A DNA stretch of 64,000 nt from contig NZ_CP108488.1 in assembly GCF_035987325.1 (NCBI RefSeq), positions 2,480,001 to 2,544,000 on the forward strand, in the 5' to 3' direction. The position numbers and the translations under genes were made by a program. The stretch comes from Streptomyces sp. NBC_01244. GTDB taxonomy: Bacteria > Actinomycetota > Actinomycetes > Streptomycetales > Streptomycetaceae. The notes under the pieces were generated by a model. It searched no databases and was not told where the DNA came from. It was given only the letters and a program-made list of their open reading frames with translations. Below, piece after piece: positions 16,951 through 25,766 of the stretch; positions within the stretch are counted from its first letter, which is position 1, and the number at the start of each line of letters is the position of its first letter.

Positions 16951-18495
16951 ATGGCTCATCTGGGATCCGGCCGCCGGCGTGCTCTCGCCGTACCGGTCGG
17001 CCTGGCGCTCACCGCCTCGCTCGCCTTCCTGCCCTCGGTCGCGGCTTCAGCCGCACCGCTGAGCAGCACGGCGGACGCGGCTGCGACCTCTACGGCCGGG
17101 ACGACCGGCCCGAAGCTGTCGTACGTGGCGAACTTGAGGACCTATGCCACGGTGACGGCGGCGAAGAAGGCCATCGAGCGGGCCGGTGGAACGGTGGTGA
17201 CGGCGTATGAGCAGATAGGCGTCGTCGTCGCGCACTCCCAGAACCCCGACTTCGCCAAGCAGCTGCGCGCCAACCGCGGTCTGTTCGACTCGGTCGGCGC
17301 CACCCGTACGGCCCCCCTCTCGGCGGTGCAGACCACCGACGAGGGCGCGACGCAGCAGCTGAGCGCGGCGGACGCCGCCAAGGCCGCGGCGGCGGCCCAG
17401 GAAGGTCAGGAGCCGCTGGAGTCCAACCAGTGGGACCTGCGGACGATCAAGGCCGATCAGGCTCACAAGATCAACGATGGCAGCCGGAACGTCACCGTGG
17501 GCGTCATCGACACGGGTGTCGACGACACTCACCCCGACATCGCGCCGAACTTCTCCAAGGAGCAGTCGGCCAACTGTGTCGGCGGCGTCGCTGACACCAG
17601 CGAGGGTGCCTGGCGTCCGTACGTGGACGGCAGCGACCACGGCACGCACGTGGCCGGCACCATCGCGGCCCCGCGCAACGGCCTCGGCATCAGCGGTGTC
17701 GCGCCGGGCGTCAAGGTCGCCGGCATCAAGGTGAGCGAGCCCGGCACCAGCCTCTTCTACACCGAGGCGGTCGTCTGCGGCTTCATGTTCGCCGCCGAGA
17801 AGGGGATCGAGGTGACCAACAACAGCTACTACGTCGACCCCTGGCTCTACAACTGCAAGGCCGACGAAGACCAGAAGGCGCTGGTGGAGGCCATCGGCCG
17901 AGCCACCAAGTACTCCGAGCGCAAGGGCACGCTGCACGTGGCCTCGGCCGGAAACTCCAACCACGACCTGGCCGGCGACTCGATCCTCGACGACACCAGC
18001 CCGAACGACACCACCCCGGTGCCGCGCACCATCGACCCGAGCGTCTGCTTCGACCTGCCCACCCAGCTCCCGGGCGTGGTCACGGTGTCGGCGACCGGTG
18101 ACAAGGGCCTGCGCTCGTACTACTCCAGCTACGGCCTCGGAGTCGTCGACGTCGCCGCCCCCGGTGGCGACAAGTGGCAGATCCCGGCCACCCCGGACGC
18201 CAACGGCCGCGTGCTGTCGACGGTCCCGGGCGGCGGCTACGGCTACAAGCAGGGCACCTCGATGGCCGCCCCGCACGTCGCCGGTGTCGCGGCGCTCCTC
18301 AAGAGCGCCCACCCGTACGCCTCGCCCGCGATCATCCAGGCGATGCTCAAGGGCCAGGCCACCAAGACGGCCTGCCCGTCGCAGATCTTCAACGCCGCGG
18401 GCACCCTGATCGACGCCACCACCTGCGAGAGCGGCTGGGGCCAGACGGGCTACTACGGCTACGGCGTGGTCGACGCGCTGAAGGCCGTCAAGTAA
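16951..18495 (+). CDS. Secreted subtilisin-like serine protease (S8)
   Basis: The 514-residue preproprotein has a twin-Arg-free Sec-type signal peptide (about residues 1-35, ending ASAAP) and an inhibitory propeptide (about 36-160). The S8 catalytic domain carries D187 (VIDTG), H230 (DHGTHVAG), the oxyanion asparagine in SAGNSN, and S437 (GTSMAAPHVAG). Extra cysteines suggest disulfides. ATG at 16951 follows GGAGAA. It is probably an extracellular protease, as is common in streptomycetes. A terminator follows. Confidence 0.93.
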   Translation: MAHLGSGRRRALAVPVGLALTASLAFLPSVAASAAPLSSTADAAATSTAGTTGPKLSYVANLRTYATVTAAKKAIERAGGTVVTAYEQIGVVVAHSQNPDFAKQLRANRGLFDSVGATRTAPLSAVQTTDEGATQQLSAADAAKAAAAAQEGQEPLESNQWDLRTIKADQAHKINDGSRNVTVGVIDTGVDDTHPDIAPNFSKEQSANCVGGVADTSEGAWRPYVDGSDHGTHVAGTIAAPRNGLGISGVAPGVKVAGIKVSEPGTSLFYTEAVVCGFMFAAEKGIEVTNNSYYVDPWLYNCKADEDQKALVEAIGRATKYSERKGTLHVASAGNSNHDLAGDSILDDTSPNDTTPVPRTIDPSVCFDLPTQLPGVVTVSATGDKGLRSYYSSYGLGVVDVAAPGGDKWQIPATPDANGRVLSTVPGGGYGYKQGTSMAAPHVAGVAALLKSAHPYASPAIIQAMLKGQATKTACPSQIFNAAGTLIDATTCESGWGQTGYYGYGVVDALKAVK

Positions 18496-18517
18496 TCCGG
18501 TTGAATCCGCTGCATCG

Positions 18518-18557
18518 CGGAAGGGCCGGGCGGGGAACATCCCGCCCGGCCCTTCCG
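18518..18557. terminator. Bidirectional hairpin terminator, protease / alcohol dehydrogenase
   Basis: A perfect 17-bp stem (18518-18534 with 18541-18557) with a 6-base loop lies between convergent genes. Confidence 0.88.
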
Positions 18558-18574
18558 TACGCCGGGCCCTGCCG

Positions 18575-19618
18575 TCAGGGCTTGATCATGACCTTCAGCG
18601 CGCTGCGATCGTCCATCGCCCGGTAGCCCTCCGGGACCTCGTCCAGGGTGACGGCCCGGTCGAAGACCGGCGACGGGTCGATCGCCCCGCTGAGCACGTC
18701 CGCGAGCAGCTCGGGGATGTACGCGCGGACCGGCGCGACCCCGCCGCGCAGGGTGAGGTTGCGGTCGAACATGACCCCGAGGTCGAGGCCGGTGCCGCTG
18801 CCGTGCGGGACCCCGACGTAGCCGATGGCCCCGCCGTCGCGGGCGATGTTCACGGCGGTGCGCATGGACTGCTCGGTGCCGACCGCCTCGATGACCGCAT
18901 GGGCGCCCTGGCCGCCGGTGAGCTCGCGCACGGCCGCCTCGGCGGCCTCGCCGCGCTCGGCGACCACGTCGGTGGCCCCGAAGAGCTTGGCGATGTCCGT
19001 ACGGACCGCGTGCCGGCCCAGTGCGATGATCCGCTCGGCGCCCAGCCGCTTGGCCGCGAGGACCCCGCAGAGCCCGACCGCGCCGTCGCCGACGACGGCG
19101 ACCGTCGAGCCCTTGCGGACCCCCGCGCCGAGCGCGGCGTGGTGGCCGGTGCCCATGACGTCGGACAGCGCGAGCAGCGCGGTCAGCAGGTGGTCGTCGG
19201 AGGCGGCGTCGGCGGGCAGCTTCACCAGCGTGCCGTCGGCGTGCGGGACCCGGACGGCCTCGCCCTGGCCGCCGTCGTGGCCGACCGAGCCCCAGAAGCC
19301 ACCGTGCTCGCAGGAGGTGTAGAGGCCCTCCGAGCAGTAGGCGCAGGTGCCGTCGGACCACATGAAGGGGGCGACGACGAGGTCTCCGGCGCGCAGGTCC
19401 GAGACGGCGGAGCCGGTCTCCTCGACGATGCCGAGGAACTCGTGGCCGATCCGCTGGCCCGGCTGACGCTTGGCTTCACCGCGGTAGGCCCACAGGTCGC
19501 TGCCGCAGATACAGGCACGCAGGACGCGGACGACGGCGTCCTCGGGGCGCTGGATCGCAGCGTCGGGCACCTCCTCCACGCGGATGTCGTGCGGGGCGTG
19601 GATGACGGTGGCGCGCAT
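18575..19618 (-). CDS. Zinc-dependent alcohol dehydrogenase (MDR family)
   Basis: This 347-residue medium-chain dehydrogenase has the catalytic zinc residues in CICGSD (near residue 37) and GHEFLG (near residue 58). A Rossmann glycine motif of the GDGAVG type lies near residue 175. The structural-zinc loop has only three cysteines in the usual place (C-x2-C-x7-C), so that site is altered. Substrate is unknown; neighbours give no pathway clue. Confidence 0.88.
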   Translation of the reverse strand: MRATVIHAPHDIRVEEVPDAAIQRPEDAVVRVLRACICGSDLWAYRGEAKRQPGQRIGHEFLGIVEETGSAVSDLRAGDLVVAPFMWSDGTCAYCSEGLYTSCEHGGFWGSVGHDGGQGEAVRVPHADGTLVKLPADAASDDHLLTALLALSDVMGTGHHAALGAGVRKGSTVAVVGDGAVGLCGVLAAKRLGAERIIALGRHAVRTDIAKLFGATDVVAERGEAAEAAVRELTGGQGAHAVIEAVGTEQSMRTAVNIARDGGAIGYVGVPHGSGTGLDLGVMFDRNLTLRGGVAPVRAYIPELLADVLSGAIDPSPVFDRAVTLDEVPEGYRAMDDRSALKVMIKP

Positions 19619-19636
19619 GGTGGTGCAGTCCTCCGG

Positions 19637-20362
19637 CTAGGAAGTGGTGGAGCCCTGTAGGGCCTCCCTACCGTACGCCCGCCGCGGTGCGAGTGCTCCG
19701 GTGGCCAGCAGGTACTGGGCCGCCACGTAGGTGGCCATCACCCAGAAGTCCGGGCGGGGCAGCTGGGGCCACTCGGCGACCCCGGTGGCGATGAGCGTGT
19801 CGGAGAGCAGGAACAGCGCCCCGCCGAGCCCGGCCCGCAGCCCCAGGGCGCTGGAGCGGTAGGCCATGGCGGTGAGCAGCAGGCTGTACCCGGCGACCGG
19901 GATCCGCAGCTCCGCGGGCAGGTCGCCCCAGAGCAGGGTGACCGTGGACAGCAGCGCGGCGGCGTACGCGGCCCCGAGCAGGGGGCCCGTCCGGCGGCGG
20001 CCGAAAAGCACGAGATAGCAGACGTGCCCGACGGCGAAGGAGCCCATGCCGATCAGGAAGGCGACGTCGGCGTCGAAGAGCAGGGCCAGGTCCCCGCCCC
20101 AGCCGAAGAGCAGGGCCGCAATCAGCAGCCGGGGGGCGCGCAGGGTGATGACGTAGGCGACGAGCAGCGGCATCAGCAGCGGCTTGGCGATGAGGTGCCC
20201 GGTGTGCCAGCCCGCCAGCAGCGACCCGAGGTCCAGGGCGGTGGCGGCGGCGAAGGCGACGAGCAGCGCCCGGGTGGCGAAGCCGGCGCCCGCGGGGAGG
20301 GCGGGGCGCGCCCGGGCGGGCGTACGGGACCCCGCGCGCTCGGTGGATCCGGTGGCGCTCAC
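19637..20362 (-). CDS. Lysoplasmalogenase-family (YhhN/TMEM86) membrane protein
   Basis: This 241-residue protein has about eight membrane helices and is of the YhhN/TMEM86 type. Conserved acidic residues stand in the GWGGDLALLF, LLSDTL and similar segments that form the family's active site. Characterised relatives hydrolyse the vinyl-ether bond of lysoplasmalogens. The GTG start overlaps the upstream gene's stop (GTGA). Being coupled to a sterol-desaturase-family gene suggests a joint role in lipid (possibly ether-lipid) turnover; this is inferred. Confidence 0.82.
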   Translation of the reverse strand: MSATGSTERAGSRTPARARPALPAGAGFATRALLVAFAAATALDLGSLLAGWHTGHLIAKPLLMPLLVAYVITLRAPRLLIAALLFGWGGDLALLFDADVAFLIGMGSFAVGHVCYLVLFGRRRTGPLLGAAYAAALLSTVTLLWGDLPAELRIPVAGYSLLLTAMAYRSSALGLRAGLGGALFLLSDTLIATGVAEWPQLPRPDFWVMATYVAAQYLLATGALAPRRAYGREALQGSTTS

Positions 20363-21255
20363 GCGGCGTGCTCCGGGGCGGGCGCGGGCGCCTCGGCCGG
20401 GGCGGCCTGTGATACCTGCGGTGCCTGCGCGGGCTGCCAGCCGGGGCCGCGGAACACGCGTCCGGCGCGCTCGCGCCAGGTGGTGGCCCCGCGTACGTCC
20501 CGGGCGATGGACGCGTACTCGTGGGTGGCGACGCGCAGCGGGTTGTAGGTGCCGATGTTCTTGGTGAGACCGAAGACGGGCTTGTCGGTCTCACCGACCC
20601 AGGAGCCGAACATCCGGTCCCAGACGATCAGGATGCCGCCGAAGTTGCGGTCCAGGTAGCCGCCCTGGGAGGCGTGGTGGACGCGGTGGTGGGAGGGGGA
20701 GTTGAAGACGTACTCGATCGGCCGGGGCAGTTTGTCGATGCGCTCGGTGTGGATCCAGAACTGGTAGACGAGGTTGACCGAGTAGCAGAAGGCGATGGCG
20801 GCGGGATGCACGCCCAGCGCGATCATCGGGAGGTAGAACGGCCAGGAGGTGGCGCTGGTCCAGGGCTGGCGCAGGGCGGTGGTGAGGTTGAACTTGCGGC
20901 TGCTGTGGTGGACGACGTGGCAGGCCCACAGGATGCGGATGACGTGGTGGCCGCGGTGCTGCCAGTAGTAGAGGAAGTCCTGGGCGAGCAGCATCAGCGG
21001 GATGGTCCACCACAGGACGGGGACGCGCAGCGGGGTGAGCTCGTAGACCGCGGTGTAGATCGCGACGATCGGGATCTTCCAGAGGAAGTCGAAGCCGAGG
21101 CTGCCGATCCCCATGCCGAGGCTGGTAACGGCGTCCTTGGTCTCGTACCCGGCGGCGTCCTCGTCGGGATGGATGCGGTAGCTCACGAGCTCTATCACGG
21201 TGAGCAGGACGAAGGCGGGTATGGACCACAGCACGACATCGGGCAGGTTCGGCAT
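20359..21255 (-). CDS. Sterol desaturase / fatty acid hydroxylase family protein
   Basis: This 298-residue membrane di-iron enzyme has the His boxes of the fatty acid hydroxylase superfamily: HRGHH, HVVHH and HHRVHH, with further histidines in WIHTE and ATHEY. About four membrane helices precede and separate them, and the C-terminus is Ala/Pro-rich. The superfamily includes sterol desaturases, carotenoid hydroxylases and alkylglycerol monooxygenase. Overlap with the lysoplasmalogenase gene makes an ether-lipid substrate worth considering. ATG start at 21255; it is divergent from the NACHT gene. Confidence 0.88.
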   Translation of the reverse strand: MPNLPDVVLWSIPAFVLLTVIELVSYRIHPDEDAAGYETKDAVTSLGMGIGSLGFDFLWKIPIVAIYTAVYELTPLRVPVLWWTIPLMLLAQDFLYYWQHRGHHVIRILWACHVVHHSSRKFNLTTALRQPWTSATSWPFYLPMIALGVHPAAIAFCYSVNLVYQFWIHTERIDKLPRPIEYVFNSPSHHRVHHASQGGYLDRNFGGILIVWDRMFGSWVGETDKPVFGLTKNIGTYNPLRVATHEYASIARDVRGATTWRERAGRVFRGPGWQPAQAPQVSQAAPAEAPAPAPEHAA

Positions 21256-21297
21256 GTCCGCACCATAGAGGCGGGTTCGGGGGCTCGGCTAGTGGTT

Positions 21298-21333
21298 GTT
21301 ACCGATCGGTATCCATCGGTGTTACCGACGGTT
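21298..21333. promoter_or_regulatory. Repeated motif upstream of the NACHT gene
   Basis: GTTACCGATCGGT (21298-21310) recurs as GTTACCGACGGTT (21321-21333), 23 bases apart, which is about two helical turns. The first copy contains the palindrome ACCGATCGGT. The pair lies 50-85 bases before the NACHT start, in the promoter shared with the divergent desaturase gene, and could be a regulator site. Confidence 0.4.
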
Positions 21334-21382
21334 CACGAGATGCTTCCGGGTGAGGGTGTCCGGGCAAGGGGAGGACATGGGG

Positions 21383-24300
21383 ATGACGGACTCAGGGGCG
21401 GGTTTCGGGGCCGCGGCCTTAAGGACGGCCGAGGCGGTGGCGCTCGCCCTGGCGAAGTCCCGGCCGGGGCCGGCGCGCCGGCTCAGGCCGGCGAAGGCGG
21501 GCGATCCCGCGGTACGACGCCTCGCGCACGAGCTGGCGGGCCGGCTGGCCGGGGCGGTCGCGGAACTCACGGAACTCTCGGAGCCCGACCGGCTGGCGGC
21601 GGTGACCGCCGTCGGCGAGGTGTTCGCCGCGCTGGGCCCTAGGGAGGCCCGGGCCCTCTTCGCGACGGACCCCGGCCCGGCGCTTGCTGATGACCCCCCG
21701 GCCGGCGCCGCCCTGAGCCGTGCGGCGGCGGCCGCCTACCGGAAGCTGTTCGCCCTGTGCCGCGCGGCGGGCAGGAGCGGCCCGCAGGACCCGGCGGGCG
21801 GGGGCGGGGGCGGGAGCGCGGGAAGCGGGGACGCTGGAAGTGGGAGCACGGAAAGCGGAGGCGCCGACGACCGGGCGGCACGGTTCGAGGAGGAGTACGC
21901 GCACCACGTGGCCCGGGCCCAGGCACGGGTCCAGCTGTTCGGGCTGACCTTCAGCCAGGACCGCCGGGACTGGCCCCTGGACCTCGCCTACATCAGCCTC
22001 GCCGTCAGCGGCGCGCAGCTCCTGGAGGAGCCCGGCCCGCAGACCCCGGTCAAGGCCGAGGTCGCCCTGAACTCCGCGGAGCGGGTCCTGCTGCGCGGCC
22101 CGGCCGGCTCGGGCAAGAGCACCCTCGTCCAGTGGCTGGCGCTGAACGCCGCCCGCAGCAGTTTCGGGCCCCAGCTGCGCGACTGGAACACCCTGGTCCC
22201 CTTCGTCCTGCCGCTGCGCTCCTTCAACTCCCCCGCCGGGCTCCCGCGGCCCGGGGACTGGCTGACCGCGACCGGGGTCCCGCTGACGGCCCCGGAGGGC
22301 TGGGTCGAGCAGCTCCTCGCCGCCGGGCGGGCGCTGGTGCTGGTCGACGGGGTCGACGAGGTGCCGCCGCGGTTGCGAAGCCGGACCGAGTCCTGGCTCC
22401 GGGAGCTGCTCACCGCGTACCCGGCGGCCCGTTTCGTGGTCACCACCCGCCCCTCGGCCGTACCGGAGGACTGGCTGACCGCCCAGGGCTTCTCCTCGCT
22501 CGCCCTGCTGCCGATGGAACGCGACGACGTCGGCGCCTTCATCACGCACTGGCACGACTCCGCCCGCGCGGAAGCCGACGGCGAGGGCTCCGGCCGGGAG
22601 CGCGAGCTGCTGGACCGGTACGAGAAGGCGCTCCTGCAGGCCGTCGCCACCCGCCGGGACCTGGGCCGGCTCGCGACGAACCCGCTGATGTGCGCCCTGC
22701 TCTGCGCCCTGAACCGGGACCGCCGGATGCACCTGCCCCGGGCCCGCAAGGAGCTCTACGACGCGGCGCTGGACATGCTCCTGATCCGCCGCGACAGCGA
22801 GCGGGACATCTCCGGGGTCGAGGGCGTCTACCTCAGCCGGGACGAACAGACCCTGCTGCTCCAGCGGCTCGCGTACTGGCTGATCCGCAACGGGCAGGTG
22901 GAGGCCTCCGCCGAGGAGGCGATCAGGATGATCGCCGAATCGCTCGACGCCATGCCGCAGGTCAAGGCGCAGGGCAGCGCGCAGACGGTGTTCCGGCACC
23001 TGCTGATCCGCAGCGGCCTGCTCCGGGAGCCGGTGCCGGGCTCGGTGCTGTTCGTCCACCGCACCTTCCAGGACTACCTCGGCGCCAAGGCGGCCGTGGA
23101 GGCGCGGGACTTCGGCGTCCTGGTGCGCAATGCCCACGAGGACACCTGGGACAACGTGGTCCGGATGGCCGTGGGGCACGCCCGCCCCGACGAACGCGCC
23201 TCGCTGCTGCGGCAGTTGCTGCACCGCGCCGACCAGGTCGAAGCCGACCGCAGCCGCCTGGTGCTGCTCGCGGCAGCCTGTCTGGAGCACGCGCCGGAGC
23301 TGGACCCGGAGGTCTGGCGCGAGGTGGAGGCCCGTACGGCCCGGCTGCTGCCGCCGCGTTCCCCGAGCCAGGCCGGGGAGCTGGCCAAGGCGGGCGAGCT
23401 GGTCCTGGAGCTGCTGCCGGAGCCGGCCGGGCTCACCGAGGAGGAGGCCGCCGCGACGATCCGTACCGCGGCACTGGTCGGCGGCGACCGGGCCCTCCAG
23501 GTCATCGCGGGTTTCCGGACCGACGACCGCTACGAGGTGGGGCGCGAACTGTCCGATGCCTGGGGGCGGTTCCCCGTGGACGCCTACGTGGACACGGTGC
23601 TCGCCGACGCCTCCATGCGCGCGGCCCACCTGCACGTGCGCACCGCCGGACAGCTGCGGGCCCTGGACCGGCTCCCGCACATCCACCGGGTGCACGTCAC
23701 CTGGGACGGGCCGGTGCCGCCGGAGATCGCCGGGCGGCGGGACCTGGAGTCGCTGATCCTGCACCGCAACGCGCGGCTGGCCGACCTGTCCCCGCTGGCC
23801 GGGCGGACGGCGCTGCGGCACCTGGGCGTACTGGACTGCCCGAAGGTCACCGGGATCGAGGTGGTGTCCGAGCTGCGGGCGGACAGCCTCGCCTTCGGCT
23901 ACCTGCGGGACGACCTCTCGCTGGCCCCGCTGGCGGGGGCGGCCGGCCTGCGCTCGCTGGTCATCGGTTTCGAACCGGAGCAGCGGCGGATCGGGGACGT
24001 ACCGGCCGCGGACTCGCTGACCGCGCTGCACCTGTGGCAGGGCGCCCGCCGGATGACCCTCGACGGGATCGAGCGGTGGCCGCTGGTGGAGAAGCTGACG
24101 GTCGCCGGGAGCGGCCAGTACCGGCAGCTGGTGCGCTCGCTGCCGCTCAGGGGGCTGACCGCGCTGCAGATCCGGCACGCCGCGCCCATTTCGGCCGGGG
24201 CGCTCCTGCCGTACGAACGCCTCGGCCGGCTCGTGCTGATCCGGTGCGCGCTGGAGGGCACCCTGGAGGCGCTGCGCGATGTCCCGGCGCTGCGCCGGCT

Positions 24301-24439
24301 GGTGCTGAGCGAATGCCTGGGGACCGTGGACCTGTCGCCGCTCGCCCCCTTGGAGGAGCTGGTGATCGAGCTGCGCCGGGGCACGCACGTCACCGGGGCG
24401 GAGCTGATCCCGCCGGAGCGGCTCGTCCGCAGGGACTGA
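21383..24439 (+). CDS. NLR-like NACHT NTPase with LRR-like C-terminus (bNACHT-type)
   Basis: This 1018-residue protein has three parts. Residues 1-130 are helical and Ala-rich, resembling the NACHT N-terminal helical domains of actinobacteria, and a Gly/Ser linker follows (about 135-165). The NACHT STAND NTPase has Walker A at 239-247 (GPAGSGKST) and an acidic Walker B at 317-325 (LVLVDGVDE), then the sensor TTRPS and a helical region. The last 300 residues are Leu-rich repeats of about 20-25 residues. Several bacterial NACHT proteins of this layout protect against phages. I chose the second ATG (21383) because GGGGAGG is then 8 bases upstream. Codon 13 is TTA, a rare bldA-dependent codon. 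It stands alone, with no linked defence gene; a signalling role is the main alternative. Confidence 0.88.
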   Translation: MTDSGAGFGAAALRTAEAVALALAKSRPGPARRLRPAKAGDPAVRRLAHELAGRLAGAVAELTELSEPDRLAAVTAVGEVFAALGPREARALFATDPGPALADDPPAGAALSRAAAAAYRKLFALCRAAGRSGPQDPAGGGGGGSAGSGDAGSGSTESGGADDRAARFEEEYAHHVARAQARVQLFGLTFSQDRRDWPLDLAYISLAVSGAQLLEEPGPQTPVKAEVALNSAERVLLRGPAGSGKSTLVQWLALNAARSSFGPQLRDWNTLVPFVLPLRSFNSPAGLPRPGDWLTATGVPLTAPEGWVEQLLAAGRALVLVDGVDEVPPRLRSRTESWLRELLTAYPAARFVVTTRPSAVPEDWLTAQGFSSLALLPMERDDVGAFITHWHDSARAEADGEGSGRERELLDRYEKALLQAVATRRDLGRLATNPLMCALLCALNRDRRMHLPRARKELYDAALDMLLIRRDSERDISGVEGVYLSRDEQTLLLQRLAYWLIRNGQVEASAEEAIRMIAESLDAMPQVKAQGSAQTVFRHLLIRSGLLREPVPGSVLFVHRTFQDYLGAKAAVEARDFGVLVRNAHEDTWDNVVRMAVGHARPDERASLLRQLLHRADQVEADRSRLVLLAAACLEHAPELDPEVWREVEARTARLLPPRSPSQAGELAKAGELVLELLPEPAGLTEEEAAATIRTAALVGGDRALQVIAGFRTDDRYEVGRELSDAWGRFPVDAYVDTVLADASMRAAHLHVRTAGQLRALDRLPHIHRVHVTWDGPVPPEIAGRRDLESLILHRNARLADLSPLAGRTALRHLGVLDCPKVTGIEVVSELRADSLAFGYLRDDLSLAPLAGAAGLRSLVIGFEPEQRRIGDVPAADSLTALHLWQGARRMTLDGIERWPLVEKLTVAGSGQYRQLVRSLPLRGLTALQIRHAAPISAGALLPYERLGRLVLIRCALEGTLEALRDVPALRRLVLSECLGTVDLSPLAPLEELVIELRRGTHVTGAELIPPERLVRRD

Positions 24440-24524
24440 ACCGCTCCGGCGGGGCTGCCGGGGCCGCCGGGATCGCCGGGTCAGGCGGCCGAGGTGGTGC
24501 TACGGGGCGTCTGCGCGCTCCCCG

Positions 24525-25766
24525 TCACCAGACCCGGACCGAGCCCCCGCGGGCGAAGGCCGGGCTGGTGGCTCCCGCCGGAACCTCCGTCAGGGGCTGC
24601 GCGACCTCCGAGACGAGGGGGCCGTGCTTGGCGGCCACCGCGTCGAGGAGGGCGAGGTCGAAGCCGTACACCCGGGCGGCGTTGCCGCCGACCATGGCGG
24701 CGACCTCCTCGCGGGGCAGCCCCGCGTAGGCGATGCGCAGGCCCTCCCGGGAGTAGGGCGTGGTGCCCTCGTCGTGGGGGTAGTCGCTGCCCCACATGAT
24801 CTTGTCGAGGCCGATCCGGTCGCGCAGCGGGACCTCGTGGGGGCGCATGAAGCTCGCTCCGACGAAGCAGTTGTCCCGCCAGACCTCGCCCGGCCCCTTG
24901 CCCATGGACTCGGCCAGCCCGGCCCCGAACTTGGCCTCGGCGGTGGCCGAGGCCGCCACCAGCCGGCCGTGGTAGTAGTCCAGCATCTCGATGACGCCGG
25001 GGATCCAGCCGGAGCCCTGCTCCGTCAGGACCAGTTTCAGCCCGGGGTTGCGGCGGAAGGCCCCGCCGAAGATGAGGTGCCACAGGGCCCGGTGGGAGAA
25101 CCAGGTGGTCTCCACCATGAAGACGGCCCTTGCCGCCGGCTCGTCGCCCAGCGGCGGCGAGGCGGAGCCGCCGTGGTGGTTGACCGGGACGTCCAGCTCG
25201 TCGCAGACGGCCCAGATCGGGTCGTAGACCTGTGAGTAGAGCTCGGGAACGGTGGAGCCGGGCGGGACGCCGGGCAGCAGGATGCCGCCGGTCAGGCCCG
25301 CGTTGCGGGTGCGGCGGATCTCCCGGACCGCCGCGTCCACGTCGTTCAGCAGGATCTGGATCACGCCCGCCCGGCGGCCCGGCGCGTCCGCGCAGAAGTC
25401 CGCCAGCCACCGGTTGTGGGCCTGGAGCCCGGCCCAGCGCATCTCGTACTCGGCCGCCGTCGGGGGCTGGGCCATCAGCGAGGCCTTGGGGAAGAACGGC
25501 GGGATGGTGTTCGGGAAGAGCACCTCCGCGACGATCCCGTCGGCTTCCAGCTCCGCCAGCCGGCGCTGGGAGTTCCAGTTGCGGTCGGCCGTGTCCGCGA
25601 GGAGGTCCTCGTACGGGTTGACGTAGGTCGCGGCCCAGGCGTCGAACTCCTCGTGGTGGCGCTTCTCCAGGTACGGCTTGTAGTCCAGCAGGTCGGCGCC
25701 CGCGTGGCAGTCGGCCGAGATGACCGTGTAGCGGTCCTCCCCGGCGGCCGGTGTCTCGGAGCTCAC
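24525..25766 (-). CDS. Amidohydrolase-2 (ACMSD-like) family protein A
   Basis: This 413-residue protein belongs to the amidohydrolase-2 group related to ACMSD decarboxylase. It has an N-terminal SADCHAG in place of HxH, a mid-protein VNHHGG, and GSDYPHDEG with the terminal metal-binding Asp near residue 335. Members decarboxylate or hydrolyse aromatic and related acids. GTG at 25766 overlaps the stop of the upstream paralogue (GTGA). It is the last gene of the decarboxylase/SDR/amidohydrolase operon. The substrate is unknown. Confidence 0.85.
   Translation of the reverse strand: MSSETPAAGEDRYTVISADCHAGADLLDYKPYLEKRHHEEFDAWAATYVNPYEDLLADTADRNWNSQRRLAELEADGIVAEVLFPNTIPPFFPKASLMAQPPTAAEYEMRWAGLQAHNRWLADFCADAPGRRAGVIQILLNDVDAAVREIRRTRNAGLTGGILLPGVPPGSTVPELYSQVYDPIWAVCDELDVPVNHHGGSASPPLGDEPAARAVFMVETTWFSHRALWHLIFGGAFRRNPGLKLVLTEQGSGWIPGVIEMLDYYHGRLVAASATAEAKFGAGLAESMGKGPGEVWRDNCFVGASFMRPHEVPLRDRIGLDKIMWGSDYPHDEGTTPYSREGLRIAYAGLPREEVAAMVGGNAARVYGFDLALLDAVAAKHGPLVSEVAQPLTEVPAGATSPAFARGGSVRVW

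Noticed and set aside
21419..24388. 989-codon minus-strand frame opposite the NACHT gene
   Set aside because: Shadow of the plus-strand gene; no domains, Gln/Arg/Gly-rich, and no ribosome site.
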